Source: Phymorhynchus buccinoides
Taxonomy: Eukaryota > Mollusca > Gastropoda > Neogastropoda > Raphitomidae
Assembly: GCA_017654935.2 (NCBI GenBank)
Contig: CM065697.1
Location: forward strand, 44,291,568-44,355,567
Length of the DNA stretch: 64,000 nt
Reading direction: 5' to 3'
Both the position numbers and the translations under genes were made by a program. Under the pieces are notes generated by a model, which saw nothing but the letters and a program-made list of their open reading frames with translations, made no database searches and was not told the origin of the DNA. Each line of letters begins with the position of its first letter. Position 1 is the stretch's first letter. Below are positions 33,107-44,366 of this stretch, in pieces.

Positions 33107-34516
33107 ATTTTGGTGGCAATGTGGTCTGTGTAATGATTCCAGCGCTGGTGAACTAAACACAACTGATGGGACTGTACAAACCAGAAAACTGAAGTTCAGT
33201 TAGACTACAGTTCACATCCAGCTACCGGAATAACGTTATCATACAGTTCACATCAGTTCAATGGAAGCAACTTGGTTAGGTTAGGATATAGGGACTAAAC
33301 ATAGCCGTTAGGCTTTCAAACGTCCCATCCTTAATATAATTTATAATGTAGAGGTTTATCGTGCACTCAGGTTTTAGATAATCATTCATCATATTCGTAT
33401 AAACTTGGGGCCACACTTGCATCGCAAACGCATGTAACTTGGCACAGGCTTTCAGGGCTGTTGTAGGCCTGTTCTTGTGTTGGTAGGGCAGGTGGGGGCC
33501 AGTCAGTGATCGCATTAACTGGTAATGTGCAAAACCAAAATAATTTCACCTGTCGGTCCCAGGGACTACATCTTTGCTAGGGATGGTAAATTGTTTTAAC
33601 AGAGGTGTGAAGATGATATCCTACCTCTATCAAATAAGTACCCTTAGCTGCCCCTAGCCAATCAGAATTGTTTGTTTGTCCGCCATTGTGAATTGTACGA
33701 GAAACTAAGTGCATGGCTTTGTACATCGATTTCTCGGCAAATATGTAGATTTACACCCTCCTGCTCTATTTCTTGGTTCTTTCCGTGGTTAGGGTTAGGG
33801 TTAGATGGTTATAGTTCGTATGCGAGAGGTAGATATTTCATGACAGGTACTTATTTATCGTGACAGAGGCTTTTGTTTCCCTACGACTGGTTTTGACACT
33901 GGTTGTAAGGGAGGCGTTGTGGCTGATGGGACTGGATTTCAAAATTACTAGCGTGATCACTGGCCTAATCTCTGGTTCCCATCAGCACTTTTAGGTGTTT
34001 CTTTCCATACATGTTCTAGAGACTTTGCTTTTGGAAAAAAACAACCACCAAAAAACATTGAATTCAAATGATTAACTCAGACATCAGAACAATACTTTTC
34101 GCAGTCCATTTCATCAAAATCCCACTGATAACTTGCACAGCGAATCTGCTAAACAGGGGGAGGGGGCAGTAAAATGAAGGAAAACAAAAATCCTGACTGA
34201 ATCACAAGGTTAGATTGACTCCAAAGTTCAGTGGAATGATCTTTGGGCGATACCCCAAGCTTCTACCAATTCTAATGACAACCCATCAGGACAATCTCAA
34301 GATTGTCAATGCACGTTCACAAACAGTAATGCAGGTCATTTTAGCGGAGATAAAAAAAACGATGAAAATAGCAATCCACGTTAATACACTCCCAGTATAA
34401 AACGAGCTCACTTTAACACCCCCCCCAAAAAAACAACAACCTTGAAGCACACCCAAAAGTATTCCTAAACAGGACACCATAAGGTCATAAGACAGCCTTA
34501 TGCAACAGCGACACAA
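33107..34516. other. Intergenic, no gene seen
   Basis: Holds TTAGGGTTAGGGTTAG at about 33790-33807. Flanking GAGGTAG and ACTTATTT motifs on both sides suggest another foldback with a telomere-like core, but the arms are poor. Confidence 0.4.
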
Positions 34517-34700
34517 AAGGGCGATAATTTTTTGACAACTGGCCTATGCCACCTAGTGACGAGTCAGGGGCAGATAATTTTCTGTGGCTCTATGATACTA
34601 CATGACAAACAAGGGCGATAATCCTTATGTAGATGGCGCACAGCATCTCGGTGCACAAGACGGGCAGAGAATTTTCAGTATAAAGCCTCATCGTGCCAAT
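34517..34700. repeat. Dispersed repeat, ACAAAAGGGCGATAATTTTT family, copy 1
   Basis: Shared with 36418-36604: GCCACCTAGTGACGAGTCAG, GGGCAGATAAT, CTTATGTAGATGGC and CTCGGTGCACAA occur in the same order. Both copies sit in the cluster of foldback elements. Confidence 0.75.
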
Positions 34701-34744
34701 GATAGAACTAGGACAGTAGGAGTACAAATTACACAAGAAGACAC

Positions 34745-35162
34745 CTATAGCACTGTTTCATAATTCGGTCTTTTGGGGTTATCTTTCCCTACTGTCTCGT
34801 CTTGAAGTCGGTTTGGGGTAGTTCCGGTTCAAAATTAGAATTAAAAAATGGAAGTTACCTACCTTAAACAACAACTATATTTTGTTGTTCAAGTCTTAGG
34901 GTATTAATGTGGTCGTAACGAGTAAACAAATAAGAACATAACTGTCTATAGTGAACGAATGTAAACACTTTAAGAAAGAAATATGAAGCAGGACTTAATA
35001 TTATTAAATCTACAAACTGATAACCGAGCAATTAAACACCCCTCTATTTCAATTACGGAGCAGCCATGCCGTGTTTACAGCATTTCCTAACCGGAACTAA
35101 GTGTCCTAACGGGCACACAACTCGTCTGTTACTTCCGTTTTCATTTCGAAACAGTGCTATAG
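34745..35162. mobile_element. MITE with CTATAGCACTGTTTC ends, copy 1
   Basis: CTATAGCACTGTTTC at the left and its perfect complement GAAACAGTGCTATAG at the right, 418 bp. The second copy, at 49751-50379, is enlarged by a SINE. Confidence 0.88.
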
Positions 35163-35288
35163 CACAAACGTATGCAGATGATAGAACGTTCGGTTATCTT
35201 GCACTTTATGCAAACACTCCCCCCCTCAAATTGTCAATTATGAGCGCAGATGCGTCATGCTGCCGTTATGCGCCTAACTAAGAAATAG

Positions 35289-35515
35289 TTAGGCCCAGCA
35301 AGTCCGACTTCAGCTGGAGGAGGAAATGTTTGAAAGTGTTTCGTGAAAAAAGGCAGTAGAATGGACCGGTAAGGCAGAAAGATTAGTAGATGACAGTAAG
35401 CAAAGGGGAAAGGCAGAGTCAGAGTGACAGATTAGAGGAAGTTACAAGCACAGAACTTCCAGAAGGTGGGGGAACTATTTATACAAAAGACCCCCCGGTA
35501 TCCCCACGGGGGAGA
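35289..35515 (-). mobile_element. SINE-A, alternative 3' subfamily
   Basis: GGCCCAGCAAGTCCGACTTC at the low end, centre, and CCCCACGGGG at the high end. Confidence 0.82.
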
Positions 35516-35579
35516 ACATCTTCACCGAGAAGCAACATTGCCATTGGGAAAGGGATAGGGTTACTTAGGATCAGCCTAG

Positions 35580-35828
35580 GATTATTGTCATCAAATGAGC
35601 GACTTAGCTGGCTCTTTTGCCCGCCAGGTGGCATAACGCTCGAGTGGGGCTAATCCTCTCTATATTCTTAGTTGGGGATAAAGAGAGAGAGAGATAGGGA
35701 GGAGTCCAACCCTCTCTCACTACGCCCAACTAAGAATATAGTGTGATAAGCCCCTAGTGGTTTGACTGCCCCCTGGCGATCAAATAATCGCCATAAGTCA
35801 ACCATTGAAAGAAGCAGACTTGAGATCG
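35580..35828. mobile_element. Foldback element, GCCAGGGGGC family, copy 1
   Basis: GCCCGCCAGGTGGC ... TATATTCTTAGTTGGG on the left is complementary to CCCAACTAAGAATATA ... GCCCCCTGGCGA on the right. A GA-rich spacer lies between. Confidence 0.8.
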
Positions 35829-35829
35829 T

Positions 35830-36115
35830 TGTTGTTGTATCCTGGCTAAAAGACTCCAGGGATCATCCCAACAGCCGACGCACTTGAACACTATGGTACA
35901 AATGCACCAGCTAGGGATGAGAACATTACTGTGTGTGACCGTTTTTGATTACCCCGCCACGTGTGCAGCCACACTCCGACTTCGGAGGATTTTGGACTGA
36001 TGATGTTATGCTAGGAGCTTGTCATGGCTATAGACAATCCCTGCATAACTAAGCATAGCATAACATTTTGATGTAGCCCCGGTGTTCTAGTCTATATCAA
36101 CAGCCTTAAGCCAAG
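35830..36115 (-). mobile_element. SINE-C, copy 3
   Basis: Reverse orientation: GTTGTTGTTGTATCCTGGCT at the left (tail), body to ATGTAGCCCCGGTGTTCTAG. Confidence 0.8.
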
Positions 36116-36417
36116 GTGGAGACTTGAGATTGAGTGTCAAACATGAGGGAGGGTGCCTAAAGTACAAGATTGCCAAATTGTTCCGTAGACCCAAGACCCC
36201 TATGCAATCTTGATCAGCATCACCCTAGAAATACAATGAAGCATCAAGGAAGGTGCAAGCCTCCACCTGGGAGCACTAATCAGACCTGTTCACGGTAGAC
36301 TCGAGAGCTGTTGGCTGCAGATCCCAAGTCTTGATCAGCATCACTCACGGTCAGGAGTGTAGAAAGGTAAGTGAATGATACAGAAGCTATGTCCATGATG
36401 GGGCTTTATACTACTTG

Positions 36418-36604
36418 CCGACACGAAAGGGCGATCATTTTTAGGCCTGAACTGCCCATGCCACCTAGTGACGAGTCAGGGGCAGATAATCTTCTGTGGC
36501 TATAAACTACTACTTCATGACAGGCAAGGACGATAGTCTTATGTAGATGGCACATGCATCTCGGTGCACAACACAAGGGCAGATAATTTTTACTATAAAG
36601 CCTC
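36418..36604. repeat. Dispersed repeat, copy 2 of the 34517-34700 family
   Basis: Same motif order as the first copy; the two differ by scattered substitutions. Confidence 0.75.
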
Positions 36605-36647
36605 ATTCAAGCAACAAAATATAATGATCAACTTGGGACGCGCATTT

Positions 36648-36771
36648 TACCGCCAGGGGGCAATCAAACCAGTAGGGGCTTAGCGAGGGAGATTAGTCCA
36701 TCCCTCTACGCTCAACTAAGAATATAACGCGCTAAGCCCCTACTGGTTTGATTGCCCCCTGGCGGTCAAAT
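36648..36771. mobile_element. Foldback element, GCCAGGGGGC family, copy 2 (perfect arms)
   Basis: A 37-bp left arm from ACCGCCAGGGGGCAATCAAA to GGCTTAGCG is perfectly complementary to the right arm CGCTAAGCC ... CCCCCTGGCGGT; about 50-nt loop. Confidence 0.92.
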
Positions 36772-36847
36772 CAGCGTCCTAAGTTGACCATTTGGTTACT
36801 ATGGTAGAGGTAAGTGAATGATAGGGAAGCTATATCTATAATGGTCA

Positions 36848-37045
36848 ACCTATGGCGATATTTTTCACGCCAGAGGGCAGTCAATGCACTAGGGGCTTAT
36901 GCGATTTTCTTACTTGGGCGTAGTGAGAGAGAGAGTGATGGTAGGACCACTCACTGTCTCTCTCTCTTTCTTTATCCCCAACTAATAATATAGAGAGGAT
37001 TAGCCCCACACGAGCGTCATGCCCTCTGGCATGAGAAAAATCGCA
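36848..37045. mobile_element. Foldback element, GCCAGAGGGC family, copy 3
   Basis: Diverged arms (ACGCCAGAGGGCAGTCA / TCATGCCCTCTGGCATGA) around GA/CT-rich spacers. Confidence 0.75.
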
Positions 37046-37467
37046 CTAAGTCTCATTTAAGCAACAAAAAATTATTTGGTTACAAAATATTTTTAATGCA
37101 TACATCACAATACATGTTCATTATACAAACCATAAATAAGTTTAGTGCTAATTGAAATGATCCACTTCAATAGAGGTCAATACTTTGATATGTTAGCATT
37201 AATTTGGTTCCTTTGTATAGAAAAAAAAAAGATGGATGAAAGTGTGAATGAAGGAAGAATGAAAGAGGAAGGAATAAAAATGTGTTAAAAAAAAGAAGTT
37301 TAGATTGTCAAAATACATGACACATTGATTTATTTTGTTGTTTTGTTATAATAAAATATGGAAATATAATTATTATTACAGAACCAAATATACAAGGATT
37401 GTTTGGAAGAATAAAAAAACTACAAACTTTCATATAAAAATATGTATCATTAATCTCACAAACTGTT

Positions 37468-37473
37468 TTTATT
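37468..37473 (-). terminator. PTGR3: Possible PTGR3 poly(A) signal
   Basis: AATAAA on the minus strand, about 260 nt after the stop codon. The region 37050-37733 is otherwise AT-rich without repeats and is the likely 3' UTR. Other AATAAA-like sites nearby make the exact choice uncertain. Confidence 0.4.
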
Positions 37474-37733
37474 TAAAAATAAACTGTACATGTATCATTT
37501 ATCAATGATGCAAACCGACACTTATGATTGTCAAGATATGACTGATAATGAACATATATATACATGAATATTATATACAATGTATAGGAACATACTGTAT
37601 ACAAAAGGAGTAGTATTGCTTCTGATAATGTAAGGCCGCCTGTTGACAATGGCATTCATTTTATTGTCTATGTCACGACTGAACTGGTGCAAAACGGTGG
37701 CGCGCATCAGATGGGGGTGGGGTGGTGTAGATT

Positions 37734-37784
37734 CTAATACAGCTCCACCACGATCTTACCAATGTTCTTGCCAGAGTACATGTA
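37734..37784 (-). CDS. PTGR3: PTGR3 last coding exon
   Basis: Acceptor CTTGTTGCAG, then YMYSGKNIGKIVVELY and TAG. The YMY-GKN-GKIVVEL motif is the conserved C terminus of PTGR3/ZADH2. As I recall, vertebrate forms continue to a peroxisomal SKL-type end; here the protein stops right after VVELY. Confidence 0.88.
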   Translation of the reverse strand, partial: YMYSGKNIGKIVVELY

Positions 37785-38503
37785 CTGCAACAAGATGAAC
37801 CACAACACTACAACCATATCAACAAACACTCACACATACAGTAACTCTAACAATCCATTTTTTAACTCATTCAAGCCGGAATTAATAGAAAGCTGTCAAT
37901 TTGATTCAAGGGAAGTAAATGTGTGCACACCACACTTTGGTCGCTTCTAAACTCGCTTCACACTTTAGCCCCTTACTATGCGTTTGAAGGATGGAAGTTC
38001 AGTTTAACGTCGCGTATCGGCTTTCGCCATGTACGACGGGCTTAACAAACCAACCAGGTTATAAACAAAAATTTATGTTCCCGAATCACTGTCTTAGCCA
38101 AAAGGCCGAGAAGCGATCAGAATCGAACATTATGCGTTTGAAGTGGGGTAGCTAATTGTTTCTATATAAAGTCTATATATAAAAAAAGTCTGATCTACCA
38201 CCTCCCTATGTTTAAACCTGAAGTAAAAACCTGTAATCCTTTTTCATTTCTCTTTTTGTTTGTGTGCATGGCTGGAGTGATCTGAGTTTTTTCAATAATT
38301 CAAAATCGTTGCGATGCGAATGAGTTAAACATCCACAAAAACACAGTGAATAATGAATAAGATTTTTAGGTGGTAAAGTGAGAAGAGATTTCGCAGGAAT
38401 CTGTGAAAAATGAAGAATATGTTGCAAAGGCAAACCGATTTATTCAAGTTTTATTTTTTATTTTTTACTGTCTGGCATAAAAATTACAACACGCTAATTT
38501 TAA

Positions 38504-39117
38504 TACAGTGGAACCTCCCTTATAAGACTCCCTCCCATTTAAGACCTACTTCTCTGAGACACTGCCCTTCTTTGTAAGTTAAAATTACCTCCCTTATACA
38601 ACTCAAGCCCACTTAAAGACCCAGTACGTCACGTGTCAAAATCACAGTTTTCACATGTTTTCCCTCTTATAGCTGGTAAGAAATCTTATTTAGACCAAGT
38701 GTTGCTCCCATACAAATGTCCTCAAGCAAGAAAACGAGACATCACTTTAAAGAGCAGCCTCGATCATATACGAGGAAAGTCTGAGTGTGGGCCACACCGA
38801 CCCAGAAAAAAACAAGGGACTTAATCCAGCCTGCTCTGTGGGTCTTTAAGACCTTATGGATTATGTTCTGCATAGTTATGCAGGAACTGTCTTTAGCTAT
38901 GGCAAGCTCCTAGCATAACATCATCAGTCCCAAATCCTCCGTGGCCGGGTAATCAAAAACGGTCACACACGTAATGTTCTCATCCCTAGCTGGTGTATTT
39001 GTACCATAGTGTTCAAGTGCTTCGGCTGTTGGGATGATCCCTGGAGTCTTTAAGCCAGGGAACGACAACAACATTATGGATTTTTTTTTTAGGTCTTAAA
39101 AGGGAGGTTCCACTGTT
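38504..39117. mobile_element. TACAGTGGAACC-family MITE split by later insertions
   Basis: Left end TACAGTGGAACCTCCC at 38504 and right end GGGAGGTTCCACTGT at 39102-39116. The middle holds the 38620-38825 repeat (also at 22427-22679) and a SINE-C copy (38845-39075). Confidence 0.75.
38845..39075 (+). mobile_element. SINE-C, copy 4 (nested)
   Basis: Ends GCCAGGGAACGACAACAACA; contains GTAATGTTCTCATCCCTAGC. Confidence 0.78.
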
Positions 39118-39128
39118 TGTGACTATTT

Positions 39129-39377
39129 CAGGCATCAGAATTGTCAGAGGATTAAGAATTTCTGACAGAGGATTGGCTTCTACTGTCAGAGATTTTGCCA
39201 TTTTATTGAGTATCATGTGTGTTAAATATAGCATTTTAAACTGATTTATCACTATATTAAGCCTTTTTGGTGGTGTTGGGAACTCATTTCAGTGTTGTCC
39301 CTCTTTAGTCTGGGGCCTTGATGGCCCTTTTACCGCGGTTTTCAGAGGATTGGACTTTCAGACTACTCTGATGCCTG
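39129..39377. mobile_element. MITE with CAGGCATCAGA ends, copy 1
   Basis: CAGGCATCAGA at the left, TCTGATGCCTG at the right. The interior has TCAGAGGATTAAGAATTTCT and CCTTTTTGGTGGTGTTGGGA. Relatives at 41233-41491 and 58527-58659. Confidence 0.82.
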
Positions 39378-39592
39378 GTATTTGATCTTGTGGAGCCTCA
39401 ATCTACAACAAACAGTGAGACTATGAATGAATAGACCCATAGTGGCATAATCATTCCGTTCAGAATGAGGCTTTGATGACACGAAAAAGAAGTGTCACTG
39501 CTGTCCACTTTCTTACAAAAGCAATAGGACACAAGTCTGTGCATGAACAGTGATACAAAAGGACAACTGCATGGGTGCAACTTTTCCTGGTA

Positions 39593-40117
39593 CAGACAAA
39601 CCTCTATTTTAAGACTTCCAAAATGTCCGGAAAAATCGGTCGTAAATTGGAGGGGTCGTATGACGGAGGTTTTCACTGGCAGCCGTAGAAAGAAAAAGTT
39701 CAGCACAGTTCATACTCTCTTCTTCATGCACACATACAATGACATTAAAACTGGATTTGGGTCTTTCCAACTCCATAGGATTGTGCAATCGATGTATTAC
39801 AGTTTCACTTCGCCGACTTCTGTTAATCACCTCCACTCTCGTCCAAAGTCAGTGGTTTTTGTGCTTTTCCTACGCTCTCTGCCATCTTTTCTACAACAAA
39901 GGAAGCGACTCCGCTTTCAGGCCCTTGACCGTGGTTGTTTCCCTTTGCTCGAAGTCTATGCAGACGACAACAACGGTCGTAAAAACCAACAAAATGGCGG
40001 TCGTAAGTCGCATTTTAGAGAGGTCGTTTACATAGTAAAATGCATCCGTGCCAACAAATCCGGTCTCAAATGAGAGGTGGTCGCTTAACAGAGGGTCGTA
40101 AACTAGGGGTTTGTCTG
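39593..40117. mobile_element. MITE with CAGACAAACC ends
   Basis: CAGACAAACCTCTATTTTAA and its complement (GTAAACTAGGGGTTTGTCTG) pair over about 23 bp with few mismatches. 525 bp. The long open frame across it starts outside the element and is probably meaningless. Confidence 0.75.
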
Positions 40118-40327
40118 CATACAAGGATTTCCTGTTTAAAAAAAAAAAAAAAAATTTGTCAAACAAGATCTTTGTGTGTCTACTGTATTTTTCAAACACT
40201 TTAAAATAAGCATTTGTATAAATTGTGGAAAAAGCAAACTAAAATACCTTCAGAAATGAATTTTTTCTCCTGCTGCTGGGGGACATTACCGCTTGACCCC
40301 GACCTTTCAGGGTTTTTTCATTTTGTG

Positions 40328-40506
40328 TACAGTGGAACCTCCCTTATAAGACCTTCAAAAATCATCCAAAATGAGGTCTTATAAGGGAGAAGTCTTTAAG
40401 GGAGGTAATTTTAATACTTACAAAGAAGGACTATGTCTCAGAGAAGTAAGTCTTATGTGGGAGGGAGTCTTATAATGGGAGGTCTTATAAGGGAGGTTCA
40501 ACTGTA
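40328..40506. mobile_element. TACAGTGGAACC-family MITE, complete copy
   Basis: 179 bp with both ends and the typical interior (GAAGGACTATGTCTCAGAGA). Confidence 0.9.
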
Positions 40507-40654
40507 TTTGCACCCAAGCAATTGTCCTGTCAGGGGTCATCAAGACAATCGGACATTTTGCAATTTTAAAAGGTCATCGACTGAAACTTGATAGAAATGT
40601 GCATCACGACAATTGGCTAGTGAAGGCAATTAATCAAATCCCAACACTACTGTT

Positions 40655-40935
40655 GTTTGTTGTTGTTGTCTTACCCTGGCTTAAGGACTCCAGGGATCAT
40701 ATCCCAACAGCCGAAGCACTTGAACACTACGGTACAAATGCACCAGCTAGGGATGAGAACGTTACTCGTGTGACCGTTTTTGATTACCCCGCCATGTGGG
40801 CAGCCACACTCTGACTTCGGAGGATTTTAGACTGATGATGTTATGCTAGGAGCTTGTCATGGCCTAAGACAATCCCCGCACAACTATGCAGAACATAACA
40901 TCTTGATGTAGCCTTGGTGTTCTAGCTTATGCATG
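40655..40935 (-). mobile_element. SINE-C, copy 5
   Basis: GTTTGTTGTTGTTGTC on the left is the tail; the body runs to GTAGCCTTGGTGTTCTAGC. Confidence 0.8.
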
Positions 40936-41232
40936 GATGCTCTTGCTTTCAGGATGTCCTGAAGTTCAGGATTTTTGTGTCCAGGATGTCCTGAAGTTCA
41001 GGATATATTATTTTTATTACCTGGAGCCAGCGTCACCGGATTTTGCGAAGATGCATTTTGCTGGTTATAGAGGTCATGAAGTTTAACCAGAAGTGAAAGT
41101 GCAACGAGAGCCTGTCAATTACATTGGAAACTATTATTTCTCTTCAGCTTCCAGGGGGCATTGCCCCCCGGAACCCCCAGGAGGGGCGCTGTCCCTGCAC
41201 TCCGCCGGGGCCGGGGCGGCCCTTGGACCCCT

Positions 41233-41491
41233 CAGGCTACAGAATTGTCAGAGGATTTCAGAGGATTAAGAATTTCTGACAGAGGATTGGCTTCTCTTGT
41301 CAGAGGTTTTGCCTTTTTATTCAGAATTATCCTTTGTGTTAAATAGCATTTTAAAGTGATTTCTCACTAAATTAAGCCTTTTTGGTGGTGTTGGGAACTG
41401 ATTTCAGTGTTGTCCCTCTACAGTCTGGGGCCTTGATGGCCTTTTTACCGCGGTTTTCAGAGGATTGGACTTGAGACTTTTCTGATGCCTG
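41233..41491. mobile_element. CAGGCATCAGA-type MITE, copy 2
   Basis: CAGGCTACAGAATTGTC ... TTTTCTGATGCCTG; interior as 39129-39377. Confidence 0.75.
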
Positions 41492-41795
41492 ACCCCCTGC
41501 TTTGCAGGATTTTTGAAATTTCCCAGGAGCACCCATGCTTATTACATATTAGGTACTTTATAGTCACAGAGGCGTCTCTGTGAAATTCGGGTTGCTCCCA
41601 CCTGGAGAGCGCATCGCAGCTAGAGGCGCACCACCCCATTTTTTAAATTTTTTGGCATGTGATTTTTGTGTGATAATAGTGGGGATAAATTTTGACCAAA
41701 TGACAACTTTTTCGTTGCCACTGGGTGTAACGTATGCTAAGTGCATGGACACACGGGACCTCGGTTTATCGTCTCATCCGAAAGTTATGTCAACT
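41492..41795 (-). mobile_element. SINE-B, 3' portion
   Basis: Minus-strand match to the body and 3' part of 48565-48945 (ACGTTAGC-like TTAGCATACG, CACCCAGTGGCAACGAAAAA, CTGTGACTATAAAGTACC). Confidence 0.8.
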
Positions 41796-41838
41796 GGTCC
41801 GACACAGCCGCATGCCAAGGCGCAAACCCACTACTGAC

Positions 41839-42024
41839 CTCCACAGCCTTGCTGACCGTGTGCAGCCCGGTGAAGGGCCCGTGGGGCAGTGAGTGACCCA
41901 TGTCCACCGTGCTCTTCACCTTGCCCTCCTGGAGGAGGCTCACCAGGCGCCCCATGTACTCCTTGAAGTGCCGGGCAAAGTGCATCAGGAAGAAGCCGCG
42001 CAGGCTGGCCGACAGGCGCAGCAT
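41839..42024 (-). CDS. PTGR3: PTGR3 exon: C-terminal catalytic-domain segment (62 aa)
   Basis: Acceptor GTTTCAG, donor GAG|GTCAGT, phase 0 at both ends. Reads MLRLSASLRGFFLMHFARHF ... RLVSLLQEGKVKSTVDMG ... FTGLHTVSKAVE. The RGFFL-HF/Y and FTGL motifs match the PTGR3/ZADH2 C-terminal region. Largest of the eleven exons and GC-rich compared with its surroundings. Confidence 0.92.
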
Positions 42025-42108
42025 CTGAAACGAAACGAAATTTCAAATTTTACATCCTCAAGGCCCGAAGCAGCATCTGAAAGTCAACGTTTTAACGGTT
42101 AAATAGGG

Positions 42109-42838
42109 GGGCAGTGGGTGGATGCCTCGCGCCTCCATACGGGGGAGCTGGACGACCCTGCCTCCTCCACAAGTCTCTCCCCATGGGGATACTGTGTGTG
42201 TGTCGTTTGTAAAAATAGTTCCCCCACCTTGTAGTTCTGTGCTTGTAACTTCCCAAAAAAAACCAACCTTCCTCTAATCTGCCACTCTCTTTGACTCTGC
42301 CTTTCCCCTTTGCTTTCTGTCATCTACTATCTTTCTGACTTATTGGCCCATTTTCCTGCCTGTTTTCAAAAACATCTTCCAAATATTTTTTCTCCTTTGA
42401 GCTCCTCCGAAATGTGTCAACGTCTTAACGGTTAAATTGGGGGGCAGTGGGTGGATGCCTCGCGCCTCCATACGGGGAGCTGGACGCCCCCGCCTCCTCC
42501 ACGAGTCTCTCCCCATGGGGATACTGTGCGTGTGTTTTGTAAAAATAGTTCCCCCACCTTGTAGTTCTGTGCTTGTAACTTCCAAAAAAACCCACCTTCC
42601 TCTAATCTGCCACTCTCTTTGACTCTGCCTTTCCCCTTTGCTTTCTGTCATCTACTATCTTTCTGACTTATTGGCCCATTCTCCTGCCTATTTTCAAAAA
42701 CATCTTCCAAATAATTTTTCTCCTTTGAGCTCCGAAATCGGAATGTCGGCTGTACGCAGCGTGGAGACCAGTGAAAATTGAAAACCAGACACAGACATAC
42801 CTTACCATTGTGGCCTGGGAACACAGAATAAGAATAAG
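42109..42838 (+). mobile_element. Two SINE-A copies in tandem
   Basis: The block from about 42080 to 42418 (GTCAACGTTTTAACGGTTAA + SINE head + centre) is repeated from about 42417 (GTCAACGTCTTAACGGTTAA). The first copy stops at TCCGAAATGTGTCAA; the second continues to GGCCTGGGAACACAGAATAA. This is duplication of host DNA plus SINE, not two insertions. Confidence 0.85.
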
Positions 42839-42879
42839 AAAGTTAAATAATGGAGAAAACAACACCTGTAACTCTGATG

Positions 42880-43306
42880 TACCATATGTTACGGACTACA
42901 ACTTAGTACAAGGCACACCTGATTATGAGGCGCACCCCCTAAATTTTACACAAAATTCAGATTTTGTTATTATAGTTTCTTACTATATTATCAGTCACAT
43001 TATATGACGCAGGGGTCTCAGTCTGGGAAAAAAGTATCGTCTTAACCCTTTCGCCGCCAACCATACTTCAACCAAACATTTCCATTAAATTTACCTGGGT
43101 AGAGAACAAAATCCATTTGCAGTATTGTGGATTCTTCTGTGACATATATAAAATAAGGTCTATCCTTACTTCCCAAAACTAAGACAGTAGGGTCTTTGGA
43201 TACTAGACCCCAATGTGATGCTTTTTTAGTGACATAGGTGTTAAATCACTGTGGTGCTAAAATGCGACTTTGGCGGTGAAAGGGTTAAAGTCCGTAAAAT
43301 ACGGTA
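42880..43306. mobile_element. TATAAGGCGC-type MITE containing a TTAA MITE
   Basis: Left end TACCATATGTTACGGACTAC, right end GTCCGTAAAATACGGTA. A TTAACCCTTTCACC-family MITE occupies 43042-43288. Confidence 0.82.
43042..43288. mobile_element. TTAACCCTTTCACC-family MITE, copy 3 (nested)
   Basis: TTAACCCTTTCGCCGCCAAC ... TTTGGCGGTGAAAGGGTTAA, inverted relative to copy 1; TTAA at both borders. Confidence 0.88.
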
Positions 43307-43413
43307 CTCCTTGAATTGCCGGGCAAAGTGCATCACGCAGCATCTGAAAGTTAAATAATGGATAAAACAATACCTATAATTCTAATGTACCGTATTTTAC
43401 ACACTATAAGGTG

Positions 43414-43659
43414 ATAACCCTTTCATCGCCACTGTCGCCTCTTGGCACCACAATGATTTAATACCCATGTCACTGAAAGGCATCACATGAGGGTCTGCTA
43501 TCTAATGACTTTATGCTTTTAATTTTGGGAGGTGAGGATAGACCCTATTGTATGCATGTCACAGAGGAATCCCCAATATTGCAAATGAAATCTTTTCTAT
43601 ACCCAGATAAGTTTAATGGAATGTTTTGGCTGAAAAATGTCTGGCGTTGAAAGGGTTAA
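43414..43659. mobile_element. TTAACCCTTTCACC-family MITE, copy 4
   Basis: Left border decayed to ATAACCCTTTCATCGCC; right border TTGAAAGGGTTAA. Confidence 0.82.
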
Positions 43660-43910
43660 CCCCTTCACTGCCTGCCTGTGTCTTCTATGGAGGAAGGGGG
43701 GGAGTGGGGGGGGGGGGGGGGGGGGTTGTGATGTCATTGATGGTGTCATAACTTTTGACAGTCATCAAAATGCTGGTTTTTGGTTTAGACAAGTCAGGAA
43801 AAATATATGTATGGACCATTTTCTCAGATTGAGTCCTGTTAGTGTCTTTTAAATTTTATAATAAGAAAATCGAACATTTCTTCATTTTTCTCCGACAATG
43901 AAGAGGTTAA
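43656..43910. mobile_element. TTAACCCCTTCCCTGCC-family MITE, copy 2
   Basis: Shares its left TTAA (43656-43659) with the previous element; right end GACAATGAAGAGGTTAA. Poly-G at 43707-43726. Confidence 0.82.
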
Positions 43911-44366
43911 CAATAAGATTTTTGCTAAAGCTTAAAACATAGAGTACTAACAGGTCTGTGCGTTGGTTGGGTACGTGCGTACCCCTCCTTGAAATCGTAG
44001 AGATCGTAAAGAAATCATGTCATGTTTGTGTCATTTTGAGGGGTACGCACCCCTCTTTGTTACTCTAAGAATAGATGAATTGAAATTTTTAAAAACATGA
44101 GAAAGAGAGTATTCACCCTTTGTTCAATTTCGTTATCTCCTCTCTTGGCCTCACTATTTCATTCTTTGGATAACATGAACAGTTCAGAGCAAAAACAATG
44201 TCAAGGTGGATAAAAACAGCTTATATGTTGAAAAACAACAACAAAAACCGTAAGAAAGAACAAACACAGGAATTAAACGGTCACAAATACACAGCTCAAA
44301 CATTCAGCTACTACCATAGCACATTTCAGATACACATGGGCATGCTGTGTGTGCAACATTATGTTT

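Noticed and set aside
39543..40073. 176-codon open frame on plus
   Set aside because: It crosses the border of a TIR element, has no recognisable domain and no splice or promoter context; probably chance.
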